Source: Pseudomonadota bacterium
Lineage (GTDB): Bacteria; Myxococcota_A; UBA9160; JADFDR01
Length of the DNA: 64,000 nt
Reading direction: 5' to 3'
NCBI GenBank assembly: GCA_003353845.1
Contig: PIVT01000007.1
Span: 27,251-91,250, forward strand
Shown here: one piece after another, positions 15,760 through 24,157 of the stretch
Layout of the letters: every line of letters starts with the position of its first letter
Position numbering within the stretch: position 1 is the first letter of the stretch
Made by a program: the position numbers and the translations under genes
Notes under the pieces: model-generated
The model's database searches: none
What the model saw: the letters and a program-made list of their open reading frames with translations, nothing else
What the model was told of the DNA's origin: nothing

Positions 15760-17684
15760 CCCGACAGAGGAAGAGCGCACACCTTCGGTTCCTGCTCGCA
15801 TTCTCCGCCGCGGCACTCTATTTCTCTGCCGCGGCACTCTTGTGTTCCGCGCCGGTCCTTGCCGAAGATCGGCCCACGCCCGATCTCACACCGGGACCCG
15901 CGACCATTCATGGCCGTGTCGTTGCCAAGGAAGATCCTACGCTGGGCATCGCTGATGCCAAGGTGGTCCTCTACGCACTGCTCAGCAACGGTTCTCCCGG
16001 GCTGCGCGACACGACCACCGATGCCGACGGCCGCTTCCGCTTTGAAGCGATTTCCAATTCACCAGACATCGTTTACTTGCTGGGCGCCCAATACAAGGAC
16101 ATCCCTTTCCCCGGCGCACGCATCATCTTCAACCCGGGCGAACTAGAACGTGAAATCCCCATTGCCGTTTCCTCCCCCATCAAAGATGGCAGTCAAGTGG
16201 TGCTTGGCGAACTGGAAATTGAAGTGAACTGGGTGGGTGGCGAAATCTCCTTTACGGAATCCTATTCAATCGACAACAAAGCAAGTCAAGCGGTCAGCGT
16301 AGATGCAGCCGACCGCGAGGGTTTGCGCCCGCCCATCGTCATCGAACTTCCCGTGGCAGCCTCGGGCTTCCAAATGCCTTTCGATGTGATCCCCGATGGT
16401 ATCGAACGCAAAGAAAACACCGTGGAATTCTGGGGGCCGATTTACAGCGGGCCTCAAGATCTCAGTTTGACTTACCAGTTGCCCGTAAGCGCTGGGGAAG
16501 AGGACCAACCGGGCAAGTTGCTCTTTCACAAAAAATTTCCTCGCGGTCTTTCCCGAGTCACATTGCTGATTCCAGAAAATGGCCCTGCTCTTCAAGCGCT
16601 GGACGGAACCCACTTCCTTCCGGACGGACCCACCGAACGCGGTCACATCCGCTTTCAAACTTTCAAGACCGAAGAAATTGGAAGCGGAGAAAGCCTTTCC
16701 TTCGAACTTTTGGTTCCGACACCTCATCTAGACCCCTCCGCCTTGAGTGTTCCAGAAGTGACTCTTTTTCTCGAACTCGACGAGGCCCTGCTGAGTGTAA
16801 GCGAGCAGTACACAGTCAGCGTGAGTGGAAACCGCAGCGTCAGTGGTACCATCGAAACTCCCTTGTTGAACATTCCGCTGCCCCCGGGAGCCTCGGGCAT
16901 TCGCGTGGGGTCTGGCGGCAAGGAGTTGGGGCTCATCCCCTCGGATGATTGGTCTCAAGTCTCAGTCACCGGCCCCATCGCACCGGGCGAAAGCGTACTG
17001 AGCCTCGCTTATCACTTGCCGCGCACCGAAGCCATTGATGCTCCTTTCCACTTCCAGCGCGAGTTCGGCAAACCCGTGCCCGTGTTGTCGGCCCTGATCG
17101 CCGACACCTACATCGCAGCCGATTCGAACTTGATGCATCCACTAAAATCGGTTCGCTTAGAGGATGGACGCATTCATCTCTATCTGGAGGGCTTTAGCAT
17201 TGCCCCGGGCGAACAGGTCAACATCGACATCACACCCCTGCCCGCGCGCAAATCACTTTCCCAAACGCTACTCGTGGTCACCTTGGCTCCCGTGGGATTT
17301 GCTTGCCTGCTTTTCCTAATGGCTCCATTAAAACGCAAAAGCAGCCTTGCGCTAGACGCCGACATTCCATCAGAAACGCGCAAGGAGCGCGACTTGGTGT
17401 ATTCAGCCATTCGCGATCTGGAAGATGATTTCGACAATGGCATCCTCTCGCCGCAAGACTACGACAACTTTCGCGCAGAACTTCGCGCCAAGGCCATTGC
17501 GCTCTTGCAACACGAAAAGGAAGAAGCGGAAGAAAGCGCCAGGCACGAATCAGCCCCCGTTCAGGAGACCATCGCTCCGCTGCCCGCCCTCTGCTCACAA
17601 TGCGGCAACACCTTGCCACCCGAGCATCGTTTCTGTCACCGGTGTGGAACGTCATCAACCACAGCAGGAGAAACGCCTGCGTGA
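15756..17684 (+). CDS. exported membrane protein with C-terminal zinc ribbon in the ccm operon
   Basis: A 642-residue protein: signal peptide (residues 9-37) ending C-S-A-P-V-L-A-E, a carboxypeptidase-regulatory-like beta domain (TIHGRVVAKEDPTLGIADAKVVLYA, then T-T-D-A-D-G-R-F-R-F-E-A), a long beta-rich periplasmic region, a membrane segment near 518-538, a short acidic helical piece (RDLEDDFDNGILSPQDYDNF, like the N-terminal part of CcmI/CcmH proteins), and a zinc ribbon C-S-Q-C-G ... C-H-R-C-G at the end. Position between ccmF and ccmA, with 4-base overlaps on both sides, implies a role in cytochrome c maturation, possibly in the place of CcmG/CcmH. The signal peptide contains a 21-bp tandem duplication (15801-15842). 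Confidence 0.7.
   Translation: MTRQRKSAHLRFLLAFSAAALYFSAAALLCSAPVLAEDRPTPDLTPGPATIHGRVVAKEDPTLGIADAKVVLYALLSNGSPGLRDTTTDADGRFRFEAISNSPDIVYLLGAQYKDIPFPGARIIFNPGELEREIPIAVSSPIKDGSQVVLGELEIEVNWVGGEISFTESYSIDNKASQAVSVDAADREGLRPPIVIELPVAASGFQMPFDVIPDGIERKENTVEFWGPIYSGPQDLSLTYQLPVSAGEEDQPGKLLFHKKFPRGLSRVTLLIPENGPALQALDGTHFLPDGPTERGHIRFQTFKTEEIGSGESLSFELLVPTPHLDPSALSVPEVTLFLELDEALLSVSEQYTVSVSGNRSVSGTIETPLLNIPLPPGASGIRVGSGGKELGLIPSDDWSQVSVTGPIAPGESVLSLAYHLPRTEAIDAPFHFQREFGKPVPVLSALIADTYIAADSNLMHPLKSVRLEDGRIHLYLEGFSIAPGEQVNIDITPLPARKSLSQTLLVVTLAPVGFACLLFLMAPLKRKSSLALDADIPSETRKERDLVYSAIRDLEDDFDNGILSPQDYDNFRAELRAKAIALLQHEKEEAEESARHESAPVQETIAPLPALCSQCGNTLPPEHRFCHRCGTSSTTAGETPA
15801..15842 (+). repeat. 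21-bp in-frame tandem duplication in a signal peptide
   Basis: Two adjacent 21-base units (15801-15821 and 15822-15842) differ at only a few positions. They encode F-S-A-A-A-L-Y and F-S-A-A-A-L-L, and so lengthen the hydrophobic core of the signal peptide by seven residues without changing the frame. Confidence 0.8.
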
Positions 17685-18397
17685 ATCCACCCGCAATCCT
17701 CGTACAGGCGCTGGAGAAGAATTATGGCCCGGTACCGGCCCTGCGAGGGGTTGATTTAGAAGTCGCCGCGGGTGAAGCCATTGCCGTCTTGGGCCCCAAC
17801 GGTGCAGGAAAATCCACGCTGCTGAATCTACTCTCGGGACTGACTCGGCCGGATAAAGGCACCCTCAACGTAGGTGTGGGCGAGCCCTGTAAAGATCGAC
17901 GACGTGCGCGTGCGCGCATTGGGTTGATCGGGCACGAAACTTTTCTCTACCCAACCCTCACCGCACGTGAAAACCTTATTTTTGCCGGGGAACTCTATGG
18001 CCTCGCCAATCCCAAACAACGGGCCGACGAACTCCTGGCGGAACAACAACTGGAGCACGCTGCCCATCGAGCCGTGAAAGGTTTCTCGCGCGGCATGGCG
18101 CAGCGTGTCGCCATTGCGCGCGGCTTGATCCACGACCCGCCGATTCTTTTATTGGATGAACCCTTCACCGGGTTGGATCACAGTTCGACGGAAATGCTCT
18201 GTGCGAAGTTGTGCAGAATCCGAGATGCCGGAAAGACCATTGTCTTGGTCAGTCACGACCTGGCCCTGGCCGCAAAAATTGCCAACCAAGCCATCCTCTT
18301 GGTGCGCGGGCAGATTGTGCATCGCTGTTCAGGACAGCAACTCACCCAGAGTCACTTGGAACAGCAGTATCGCACTGCCGTGGAGCCCCGATCATGA
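17681..18397 (+). CDS. ccmA: heme exporter ATP-binding protein CcmA
   Basis: ATPase of the CcmABCD complex, which releases holo-CcmE from CcmC. About 238 residues. Walker A GPNGAGKST, signature F-S-R-G-M-A-Q-R, Walker B ILLLDEPFTGLDH, and a switch histidine in L-V-S-H-D-L-A. A GTG at 17681 is chosen as start: it makes a 4-base GTGA overlap with the previous gene, and all conserved sequence lies after it. The frame extends 27 codons further upstream but inside the previous gene's zinc ribbon. The stop overlaps ccmB by 4 bases. Confidence 0.92.
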   Translation: MNPPAILVQALEKNYGPVPALRGVDLEVAAGEAIAVLGPNGAGKSTLLNLLSGLTRPDKGTLNVGVGEPCKDRRRARARIGLIGHETFLYPTLTARENLIFAGELYGLANPKQRADELLAEQQLEHAAHRAVKGFSRGMAQRVAIARGLIHDPPILLLDEPFTGLDHSSTEMLCAKLCRIRDAGKTIVLVSHDLALAAKIANQAILLVRGQIVHRCSGQQLTQSHLEQQYRTAVEPRS

Positions 18398-19068
18398 ATG
18401 GCTACCGCGTGCTCGTGGCCGTCCTGCACAAAGAGATGCTCACCGAGTGGCGCAGTCGAGACCGCGTCATCGCCATGTTGATCTTCTCGCTTTTGGTGGT
18501 CGTGATCTATCACTTCGCCCTGCCCGAACTGCCGAGCAGCGAAGTCCCCAGCACCGTATCGGGCTTGCTGTGGTCGGCTTATTTATTCGCCGCCATTCTG
18601 GGGCTTAACCGCTCCTTCTCGGCAGAGCTTGAAAACCATGCACTCACAGGTCTGGCCATGGCACCCTTGGACCGCGGCTGGATCTTCCTCGGCAAAGCCC
18701 TGGCTAATTTCATTCTGCTCATTTTTATTCAAGCCCTCACGGCGACGGCCTTTGCTCTGGGTTTCGATCTCGACTTGCGCAGCTTGTTTCTGCCCCTTGC
18801 GGGCATCTTCGCACTGGGTGCCGTTGGTATCACGTCCGTCGGGACTCTGTTTGCCGCCATTGCGGTGCGCACGCGCAATCAAGAACTTTTACTGCCCTTG
18901 CTCTTGCTGCCACTGCTCATGCCCATCCTCATCGCAGCAACGACAGCCACGCGTGCCCTATTGTTGGGAGAGCCCGTGCCCGGCACCCCGGTACGCATGC
19001 TCGTTATGGCGGACACCATCTTTTTGGTACTCTCCTTTATCTGTTTTGAGTACGTCTTAGATGATTAG
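18394..19068 (+). CDS. ccmB: heme exporter permease CcmB
   Basis: Membrane subunit of the CcmABCD complex, 224 residues with six hydrophobic segments. It opens with M-N-G-Y-R-V-L-V-A-V-L-H-K-E-M and contains the E-W-R-S-R-D region and F-A-A-I-L-G-L-N-R-S-F-S-A-E, both typical of CcmB. The start overlaps ccmA by 4 bases. The stop codon lies inside a 12-base perfect tandem duplication (19059-19082). Confidence 0.92.
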   Translation: MNGYRVLVAVLHKEMLTEWRSRDRVIAMLIFSLLVVVIYHFALPELPSSEVPSTVSGLLWSAYLFAAILGLNRSFSAELENHALTGLAMAPLDRGWIFLGKALANFILLIFIQALTATAFALGFDLDLRSLFLPLAGIFALGAVGITSVGTLFAAIAVRTRNQELLLPLLLLPLLMPILIAATTATRALLLGEPVPGTPVRMLVMADTIFLVLSFICFEYVLDD

Positions 19069-19082
19069 AGAGATGATTAGAG
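19059..19082 (+). repeat. 12-bp tandem duplication across the ccmB stop
   Basis: AGATGATTAGAG occurs twice in a row without mismatch; the first copy contains the ccmB TAG stop. Similar short duplications occur near 20512, 21102, 42507 and 58587. Confidence 0.85.
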
Positions 19083-19121
19083 CGACGAGCAAATCGCAAC
19101 GTAAGGGATCTGAGGACATCA

Positions 19122-19832
19122 ATGAATAGCTCGACGACTACACATTGGATTGATCGCAACGCTGCAAAGTTGGGTACACCCAGCCTGCTGCTGGCTCTCT
19201 TACTCACAGCGGTCTGGGCGGTGTCTGTGGTAACCGCTCCCGTTGACAGCGCACAGGGCCTCATCCAAAAGACGCTCTACGTGCACGTGCCCTGCGCCTT
19301 CGCGGCATACATGGGCTTCGTCATCACGGGCCTGTGCGGCATCATGTATCTGTGGAAAGAAGAAACGGCTTACGACCGTCTGGCTTATGCCGCGGCTGAA
19401 GTAGGTATTTTGTTTTGCAGCCTGGTGCTGATCACCGGCCCCATTTGGGCTCGGGGAACTTGGGGCAAGTGGTGGTCCTGGGATGCACGCCTGGCGGTGA
19501 CCGTACTGCTCTGGTTCTTGTACCTGGCCTACCTGCTCTTGCGCAGCTTCTCCGAAGGCAGTCCGCGCACCGCTCGCTTCGCCGCCATTTACGGCGTTGT
19601 GGGTGTGCCCGTCATTATCTTGAACTACTTCGCCATCGATCTCGCGGGAGGCCGCGCCATGCACCCCGACAACCTGGAACAAGGCAGCCTGGGTGCCGGC
19701 ATGGGCATGCCCTTCCTTTTGGGTGTATTGGCCATCTTGGCCATATTTTTCCACTTGCTCTTTACTCGCACCGAGGTGGAAACGCTACGGGCCGAAGAGC
19801 TGCGAACGCATCTTCTTTCAGATTCTCATTAG
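19122..19832 (+). CDS. ccmC: heme handling protein CcmC
   Basis: Loads heme onto CcmE in the periplasm. A 236-residue membrane protein with six segments and the WWD motif W-G-T-W-G-K-W-W-S-W-D-A-R-L (about residues 113-126). Conserved histidines lie on both sides: in Y-V-H-V-P-C-A-F near 49-56 and in the G-R-A-M-H-P region. The AAE-VGILF segment is family-typical. It is 53 bases after ccmB and followed by ccmD after a 9-base gap. Confidence 0.95.
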   Translation: MNSSTTTHWIDRNAAKLGTPSLLLALLLTAVWAVSVVTAPVDSAQGLIQKTLYVHVPCAFAAYMGFVITGLCGIMYLWKEETAYDRLAYAAAEVGILFCSLVLITGPIWARGTWGKWWSWDARLAVTVLLWFLYLAYLLLRSFSEGSPRTARFAAIYGVVGVPVIILNYFAIDLAGGRAMHPDNLEQGSLGAGMGMPFLLGVLAILAIFFHLLFTRTEVETLRAEELRTHLLSDSH

Positions 19833-19841
19833 GGGACGTTT

Positions 19842-19985
19842 ATGAATTATCTCATCGCTTCATATGCGGTTGTCCTTGGAAGTATCCTTCTCTACAAGGC
19901 TTACGTCGCCCGCGAAAAGGCAACTCTCAAGCGCAGTCTCGCCGGTTTTAAAACAGCGTCCCCCCAGGAATCAAAAGCTGGTTGA
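19842..19985 (+). CDS. ccmD: CcmD-like small membrane protein
   Basis: A 47-residue protein, MNYLIASYAVVLGSILLYKA then YVAREKATLKRS, with one N-terminal membrane helix and a basic cytoplasmic tail. This is the usual shape of CcmD, which helps release holo-CcmE from CcmABC. The position directly after ccmC, with a GGGGACG ribosome site, supports the call; sequence conservation in this family is weak. It ends at a TGA whose bases overlap a possible downstream promoter. Confidence 0.8.
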   Translation: MNYLIASYAVVLGSILLYKAYVAREKATLKRSLAGFKTASPQESKAG

Positions 19986-20010
19986 CAGAGAAACTCTGTT
20001 CTAGTAGAAA
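19982..20010 (+). promoter_or_regulatory. candidate sigma-70 promoter for the long leader
   Basis: TTGACA (19982-19987) and TAGAAA (20005-20010) are separated by exactly 17 bases. The -35 overlaps the ccmD stop codon. Transcription from here would produce a leader of about 540 bases before the gene at 20555. Confidence 0.45.
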
Positions 20011-20554
20011 GGTATTGTCCCTCCAGTTCATTGGTAACACCTTGAACTACAAAGAAATTTTAGTGCTTGGGAGTTGCGTATCTAGCGAGAAAAACAGGCC
20101 CGAAAAATGACCTGAGGTAAGCGATTCCCAGTGAAATGTGTAAAAAGGCAGCAAATTTCTGCGTGAAACAGAGGGTGTAGGAAGAATTTTTCCTAAGTGT
20201 GGGAAAAGGGTACTTCGTGGGAGCGAAGTACAGAAACTCTGGATAGCTTATTGGAACCACAAAGAGCTAAAAAGGGGTTTTGACCGCAGAGAAGCCCGCA
20301 AAGGCCCGGCAACTGAAAAGCAACTCTTGAGCTAAGAGGCAAGAAGATACGGCAAGACTGTAATAAGACAGTAAGAAGGTACGGTCAGAAGCAGCATCAG
20401 CACATCAATGACTGAAAGTGACTTTTCGGTCAGCCGATGGCACAGCGTTTGCTCTCATTATAGGGCAAGCGTGGACAAGTCCTCGAAAGGGAGTTGTCCA
20501 TGTTAGAACCTACAAGCGACTAACAAGCGACTAACAGGAGGCGCTAAGTAGAAT
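20011..20554 (+). ncRNA. long structured leader or candidate noncoding RNA
   Basis: About 540 bases without a credible gene, AT-richer and more purine-rich than the neighbourhood. It has several clean hairpins: GTACTTCG-tgggag-CGAAGTAC (20211-20232, perfect), ACTGT-aataag-ACAGT (about 20357-20372), and GGACAA...TTGTCC (20473-20499) with an inner TCCT/GGGA helix. An 11-base perfect tandem duplication (20512-20533) precedes the AGGAGG ribosome site of the next gene. It does not show hallmarks of tmRNA, SRP, RNase P or 6S RNA. Whether it is a regulatory leader or a separate RNA is open. Confidence 0.35.
20512..20533 (+). repeat. 11-bp tandem duplication before a ribosome site
   Basis: ACAAGCGACTA is repeated twice exactly, followed by a truncated third start (ACAGG) that merges into the AGGAGG ribosome site at 20536-20541. 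Confidence 0.85.
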
Positions 20555-21052
20555 ATGGCCAGCATGAAACGGGGCGTAGGTTATTGCAAGAACACCCAGT
20601 GTGAGGATTACGCCAAAGGTGTATTCCTGCTCAACCACGGTGACTCCTTTTATTGTCCTCGCTGCCGACACCAGGGCGAGGTAGAAAAAGAGCGCGGGTT
20701 TTATACCGGCGACTCTGACATTTTCAAAGAGGTTCGCGTCGAGTACAACTTCGACCCCACCAACACCATGTATCGCGAGATCGCCATTGTGCGCGATGAG
20801 AGCCTCTGGGGCCGCCACAACGTATACACCTTGCAGTCCCCACTGATTAAAACCGAGAAGCGAGCCCTCAAAGTAGCCGAAGCCATTCTGGCCAATCTAA
20901 ATCGCTACCGCGGCTTGTTGAACGACGACGAAATTCCACGCACAACCGAAATCATTATTTCCTTCGACGACCCCTTTGATGTGTTCCAAGAGAAACTGCA
21001 TCAACTGGGCAAGGAATGGGCCGCCAGCGGCCTGCGCGAAATGCCCCGTTAG
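20555..21052 (+). CDS. conserved-looking protein with N-terminal zinc-ribbon-like motif
   Basis: I do not recognise this 165-residue protein as a named family. Residues 10-37 contain Y-C-K-N-T-Q-C and then F-Y-C-P-R-C-R, a C-x4-C...C-x2-C pattern suited to binding one zinc. The remainder alternates beta and alpha (VRVEYNFDPTNTMYREIAIV, then TEIIISFDDPF) and has no signal peptide, so it is probably cytoplasmic. The ATG is preceded by AGGAGG, 13 bases away. It has its own strong terminator and a remarkably long upstream leader, so it is likely transcribed alone and possibly controlled by that leader. Confidence 0.7.
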   Translation: MASMKRGVGYCKNTQCEDYAKGVFLLNHGDSFYCPRCRHQGEVEKERGFYTGDSDIFKEVRVEYNFDPTNTMYREIAIVRDESLWGRHNVYTLQSPLIKTEKRALKVAEAILANLNRYRGLLNDDEIPRTTEIIISFDDPFDVFQEKLHQLGKEWAASGLREMPR

Positions 21053-21080
21053 TCGTAAAGCCACTAACGTCGATTGAGAC

Positions 21081-21117
21081 CGGCCCTCTCGGGAAATCCG
21101 AGAGGGCCGTTCTTTTT
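21081..21117 (+). terminator. strong rho-independent terminator
   Basis: A 12-bp perfect stem CGGCCCTCTCGG (21081-21092), a GAAAT loop, the complementary arm (21098-21109), then TTCTTTTT. It ends the transcript of the gene at 20555. The arm end and T-tract are duplicated in tandem (19-base units at 21102-21120 and 21121-21139). Confidence 0.9.
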
Positions 21118-21150
21118 GAAGAGGGTCGTTCTTTTTGGACGAGATCCCAT

Positions 21151-21708
21151 TTATTCTAAATCCACACCCGCGTCGCCGAAGCGCATCCTCAAATCAATGC
21201 GCATACCCGCCATGATTTCCTGACTTCCCTGGTATTCGCTGCGCTCCACTTCCTCACCAGAGGCCAGCAGATGCGCATCCAAGGCATCCTCCAAGGGACC
21301 TCGATGCCAGGGAAAGAGAGTGTCGGGCAAGCCGTCCAAGGGGAACCAGCGCAGGCACAAAGACTCGTGGCTTTTGCGCAAACTCCCGCCCACGACACGG
21401 CAGCGATACACGTGAGCCGTGTGGGCGTGGAAACCGCTGCGAAGATAACGTCCCACTTTGGAATCTACGGCAACCTCAAGTCCCGTCTCTTCACGCACCT
21501 CGCGCAGCAAGGTTTGCCCGGGCGATTCATCGCGCTCGGCCGTGCCACCGGGCAATTCCCATCCCCATAAATCGCTGCGCACGGAAAGCAATACGCCCTG
21601 CTCGGACTGAATCACGCCTTGCGCCAACACCATAGGCTCGCGCTGGATTCTTGAACCTGTGCTGCCTTGCACGGCAATGCGCGAATAGTTCCACAGCAAG
21701 TTGCCCAA
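21151..21708 (-). CDS. Nudix hydrolase
   Basis: A pyrophosphohydrolase acting on a nucleoside diphosphate derivative. The Nudix box G-x5-E-x7-R-E-x2-E-E-x-G is complete: GGTAERDESPGQTLLREVREETGL (about residues 54-77; shown with its ends only as G-G-T-A-E ... E-E-T-G-L). The 185-residue length includes a C-terminal extension rich in acidic residues. The frame begins with a TTG at 21708 and no strong ribosome site was found; an internal ATG 25 codons later is possible. It is downstream of hisG by about 80 bases and may be in the same transcript. Confidence 0.85.
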   Translation of the reverse strand: MGNLLWNYSRIAVQGSTGSRIQREPMVLAQGVIQSEQGVLLSVRSDLWGWELPGGTAERDESPGQTLLREVREETGLEVAVDSKVGRYLRSGFHAHTAHVYRCRVVGGSLRKSHESLCLRWFPLDGLPDTLFPWHRGPLEDALDAHLLASGEEVERSEYQGSQEIMAGMRIDLRMRFGDAGVDLE

Positions 21709-21790
21709 TCGTTTTGTCGTTTTCAGAGGGTCCAGAACAGCCCTTTCCTACGCGGAATGTATCCTGAATAATTATCACTGTGCGAGTGAA

Positions 21791-22681
21791 CTACCCAACC
21801 ACCTTATTCAGCGGGTACTCCACGATCCCTGTGGCTCCGGCGGAGATCAGGTTGGGGATCAGGTCGCGCACGAGTTTTTCGCGGATCACGAGGTTCAAGT
21901 CGACCCCTCCGCCGCCGTGCAATGGAGATACGGTAGGCGTGGAGCCTTCGGGGAGCAGGGACAACACCTTGTCGAGTTTTCCATCGGGCACGTTCATCAT
22001 CAGACCCACGCGATCGGCGGCTTCGATGGCTCCCAACAAAAGCATCTTCAAGTGTTCCATCTTCTTGCGCTTGGCGGGATCGGCGTAGGCGGCCTTGTTA
22101 GCGATGAGACGCGGCGTGCTCTCTAACAATACTGCCAACACATCCAGGTTATTGGCGCGCAGGGACGAACCGGTCTCGGACACGTCCACAATGGCATCGG
22201 CCAATACGGGAGGCTTCACTTCCGTGGCGCCCCAGGAGAATTCGAAGTCAGCGTCTACGCCATTTTCGGAAAAGTACTTTTTGGTGAGTCCGATGGCTTC
22301 GGCGGCAATGCGTTTGCCTTGAAGATCTTTGACGGACTTGAAAGGGGAACCGTGCTTCACTGCTAACACCCAGCGCACGGGACGGTAGTTGGACCAAGGT
22401 GCTTTCAAGTCGGCCAACTCGACAACATCGGCACCATTTTCCTGCACCCAATCGATGCCGGTGATGCCCACGTCCATGACGCCCTGCTCCACGTAGCGCG
22501 CCATTTCCTGGGCGCGCACCATGAGACATGAAATTTCATCGTCGTTGATCTTGGGGAAGTAGTTGCGGCCCGACACCTGAATGTTGTAGCCAGCGCGTCG
22601 AAACAAATCGATGGTCGTGTCCTGCAAGCTGCCTTTGGGAAGCCCCAATTTAAGCAGCGCGTCTTCCATATCCTGAATCAT
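21791..22681 (-). CDS. hisG: ATP phosphoribosyltransferase, long form
   Basis: First enzyme of histidine synthesis: condenses ATP and PRPP. At 296 residues it is the long form (HisG_L), with the catalytic bilobed part and a C-terminal regulatory ACT-like domain (residues about 225-296, ending [15 protein letters not shown] ... V-E-Y-P-L-N). No HisZ partner is therefore needed. The segment [16 protein letters not shown] contains the conserved PRPP-binding loop. The start overlaps the hisI stop by 4 bases (ATGA), so translation is coupled. Confidence 0.95.
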   Translation of the reverse strand: MIQDMEDALLKLGLPKGSLQDTTIDLFRRAGYNIQVSGRNYFPKINDDEISCLMVRAQEMARYVEQGVMDVGITGIDWVQENGADVVELADLKAPWSNYRPVRWVLAVKHGSPFKSVKDLQGKRIAAEAIGLTKKYFSENGVDADFEFSWGATEVKPPVLADAIVDVSETGSSLRANNLDVLAVLLESTPRLIANKAAYADPAKRKKMEHLKMLLLGAIEAADRVGLMMNVPDGKLDKVLSLLPEGSTPTVSPLHGGGGVDLNLVIREKLVRDLIPNLISAGATGIVEYPLNKVVG

Positions 22682-23067
22682 TTCTTGTACACCTCGTTGG
22701 GATCGAACACTTGCTCACCCACATCGACAAACTCGCCGTCGCGAATCTCTCGGAAAAAACAACTGCGCTTGCCCGTGTGACAAGCGGCATCACCGATTTG
22801 CTCCACCTTCATCAAGATGGCGTCGGCGTCGCAATCCACATAAATGCTTTTCACCACCTGGACGTTTCCGCTCTCTTCACCCTTGCGCCATAGCTTCTGG
22901 CGCGAGCGCGTCCAGTACACCGCCCGGCCCGTGGCCAAGGTCTCGGCCAGAGACTCACGGTTCATATAAGCCAGCATGAGGATTTCGCCCGTGGCGTGAT
23001 CCTGGGCAATGGCCGTTACCAGCCCAGCGCCTTTTTCGAAGTCCACTGTATCGAGAATCTTATCCAT
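22678..23067 (-). CDS. hisI: phosphoribosyl-AMP cyclohydrolase
   Basis: Third step of histidine synthesis: hydrolytic opening of the adenine ring of PR-AMP. A 129-residue monofunctional HisI with no fused HisE domain. Landmarks: [18 protein letters not shown], then the metal-binding C-D-x-D-A-I-L-x-K-V and the C-H-T-G-x-R-S-C-F segment. It is linked to hisG by a 4-base overlap. The remaining his genes are not in this window. Confidence 0.96.
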   Translation of the reverse strand: MDKILDTVDFEKGAGLVTAIAQDHATGEILMLAYMNRESLAETLATGRAVYWTRSRQKLWRKGEESGNVQVVKSIYVDCDADAILMKVEQIGDAACHTGKRSCFFREIRDGEFVDVGEQVFDPNEVYKK

Positions 23068-23103
23068 AAGGGGGCGGAAGCTACCGGGGGAAGCCCGTGG
23101 CCG

Positions 23104-23994
23104 CTAGCTAAAGAGCACGGTTTGCAGGCGCTGCGACGGGGCAAAGCCAAGTTCGCTGTACAAATCTTCGGCAGCGCGGTTTCCCGTCACCACCGATAGC
23201 TGGACGTGGCTTGCGCCCTGGGAAAAGGCCTCGTCGCACAACATGGCCATGCCGCGGCGGGCAAAGCCGTGGCGACGAGCTTCGGGCCAGGTATAGACCC
23301 CTTGCACCAACCAGCCCTGAGGCAGCGCCACATCGGCCCACACTGTAAAAATAACTTCGCCGTCAATGCGCAGCACACGGGCGAAGGGCATGCGCTCACG
23401 CACCCAGTTGCGGAAGCCCGTGGGATCTTCCTTGTAGGTATCCGGTCTCCCCTCCTCTTGAAGACTGGCCCGAGAGGCCCAAATCAAGGCCTCTAAATCC
23501 GCTTCCACAGCCGAATGCAAGCAGGGCTCGCCCGCCACGGAATGGTAGGCCTCCGAGGTCCTGCGCATGGATGCGTACTTCTCCTGCACCAAGCAATACG
23601 AGACCTCCTCACGCTCGAGATCGGAGTGAAAGCCCATGGCCAAAAGTAGCTCCCACAGGGGCACTGCCTCTTCCATGGGCGCCTTGAGCAAAGCCGAGCG
23701 CAAGGTGCCAAGAGATGGAATAAACTGTTCTAAAACAGTGGTTTCCGAAGACCAACAGCTCAGGGTCACCACGGGCCGAAGCGCCAGCAGTCCCAGATTT
23801 TCCCGCTCGCGCCAGGCGCCGACCAAACTTAGGGCCTTTTCGCTGGCGGCATCTTCCCGCGCCAGGCGATGACACATGTCGTAGAGAACCAGGTCGGTGA
23901 AATGCCCGCGATCCAGGCGGCTCCCCATCTGGGACATCAATTGAGCCGCGTCATTGGCATCAACGGGTCGCACTTCAATTTTTTCGGAACTCAT
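23104..23994 (-). CDS. GNAT-family N-acetyltransferase
   Basis: A 296-residue protein whose C-terminal part carries a GNAT fold: the W-L-V-Q-G-V-Y-T strand, the acetyl-CoA loop R-R-H-G-F-A-R-R-G-M (a variant of Q/R-x2-G-x-G/A), and N-R-A-A-E-D-L-Y-S-E-L-G-F at the end. The N-terminal half (about 130 residues) is another alpha/beta region typical of longer acetyltransferases that act on unknown substrates. It precedes hisI by 36 bases on the same strand and could be cotranscribed. Confidence 0.8.
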   Translation of the reverse strand: MSSEKIEVRPVDANDAAQLMSQMGSRLDRGHFTDLVLYDMCHRLAREDAASEKALSLVGAWRERENLGLLALRPVVTLSCWSSETTVLEQFIPSLGTLRSALLKAPMEEAVPLWELLLAMGFHSDLEREEVSYCLVQEKYASMRRTSEAYHSVAGEPCLHSAVEADLEALIWASRASLQEEGRPDTYKEDPTGFRNWVRERMPFARVLRIDGEVIFTVWADVALPQGWLVQGVYTWPEARRHGFARRGMAMLCDEAFSQGASHVQLSVVTGNRAAEDLYSELGFAPSQRLQTVLFS

Positions 23995-24157
23995 AACTTT
24001 TTCCTCACCAACTTTCTTCGCCGACTTTCAGCGCCGTTTTTACGACCCGAAACGAACTTCATGATCTCACGAAAAGGACATTCGTAGCAAGAGGATGCGC
24101 ACTCCTTGGAGCTAGCTTCCCAATTTCCTATGATCCGCCCCCTGACCGGAGGTAGAA

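Noticed and set aside
19986..20554. tmRNA, SRP RNA, RNase P RNA or 6S RNA in the long leader
   Set aside because: None of the defining conserved segments (tag-peptide frame, GGAAG-type SRP loop, GAGGAAAGTCC, 6S bubble) could be found.
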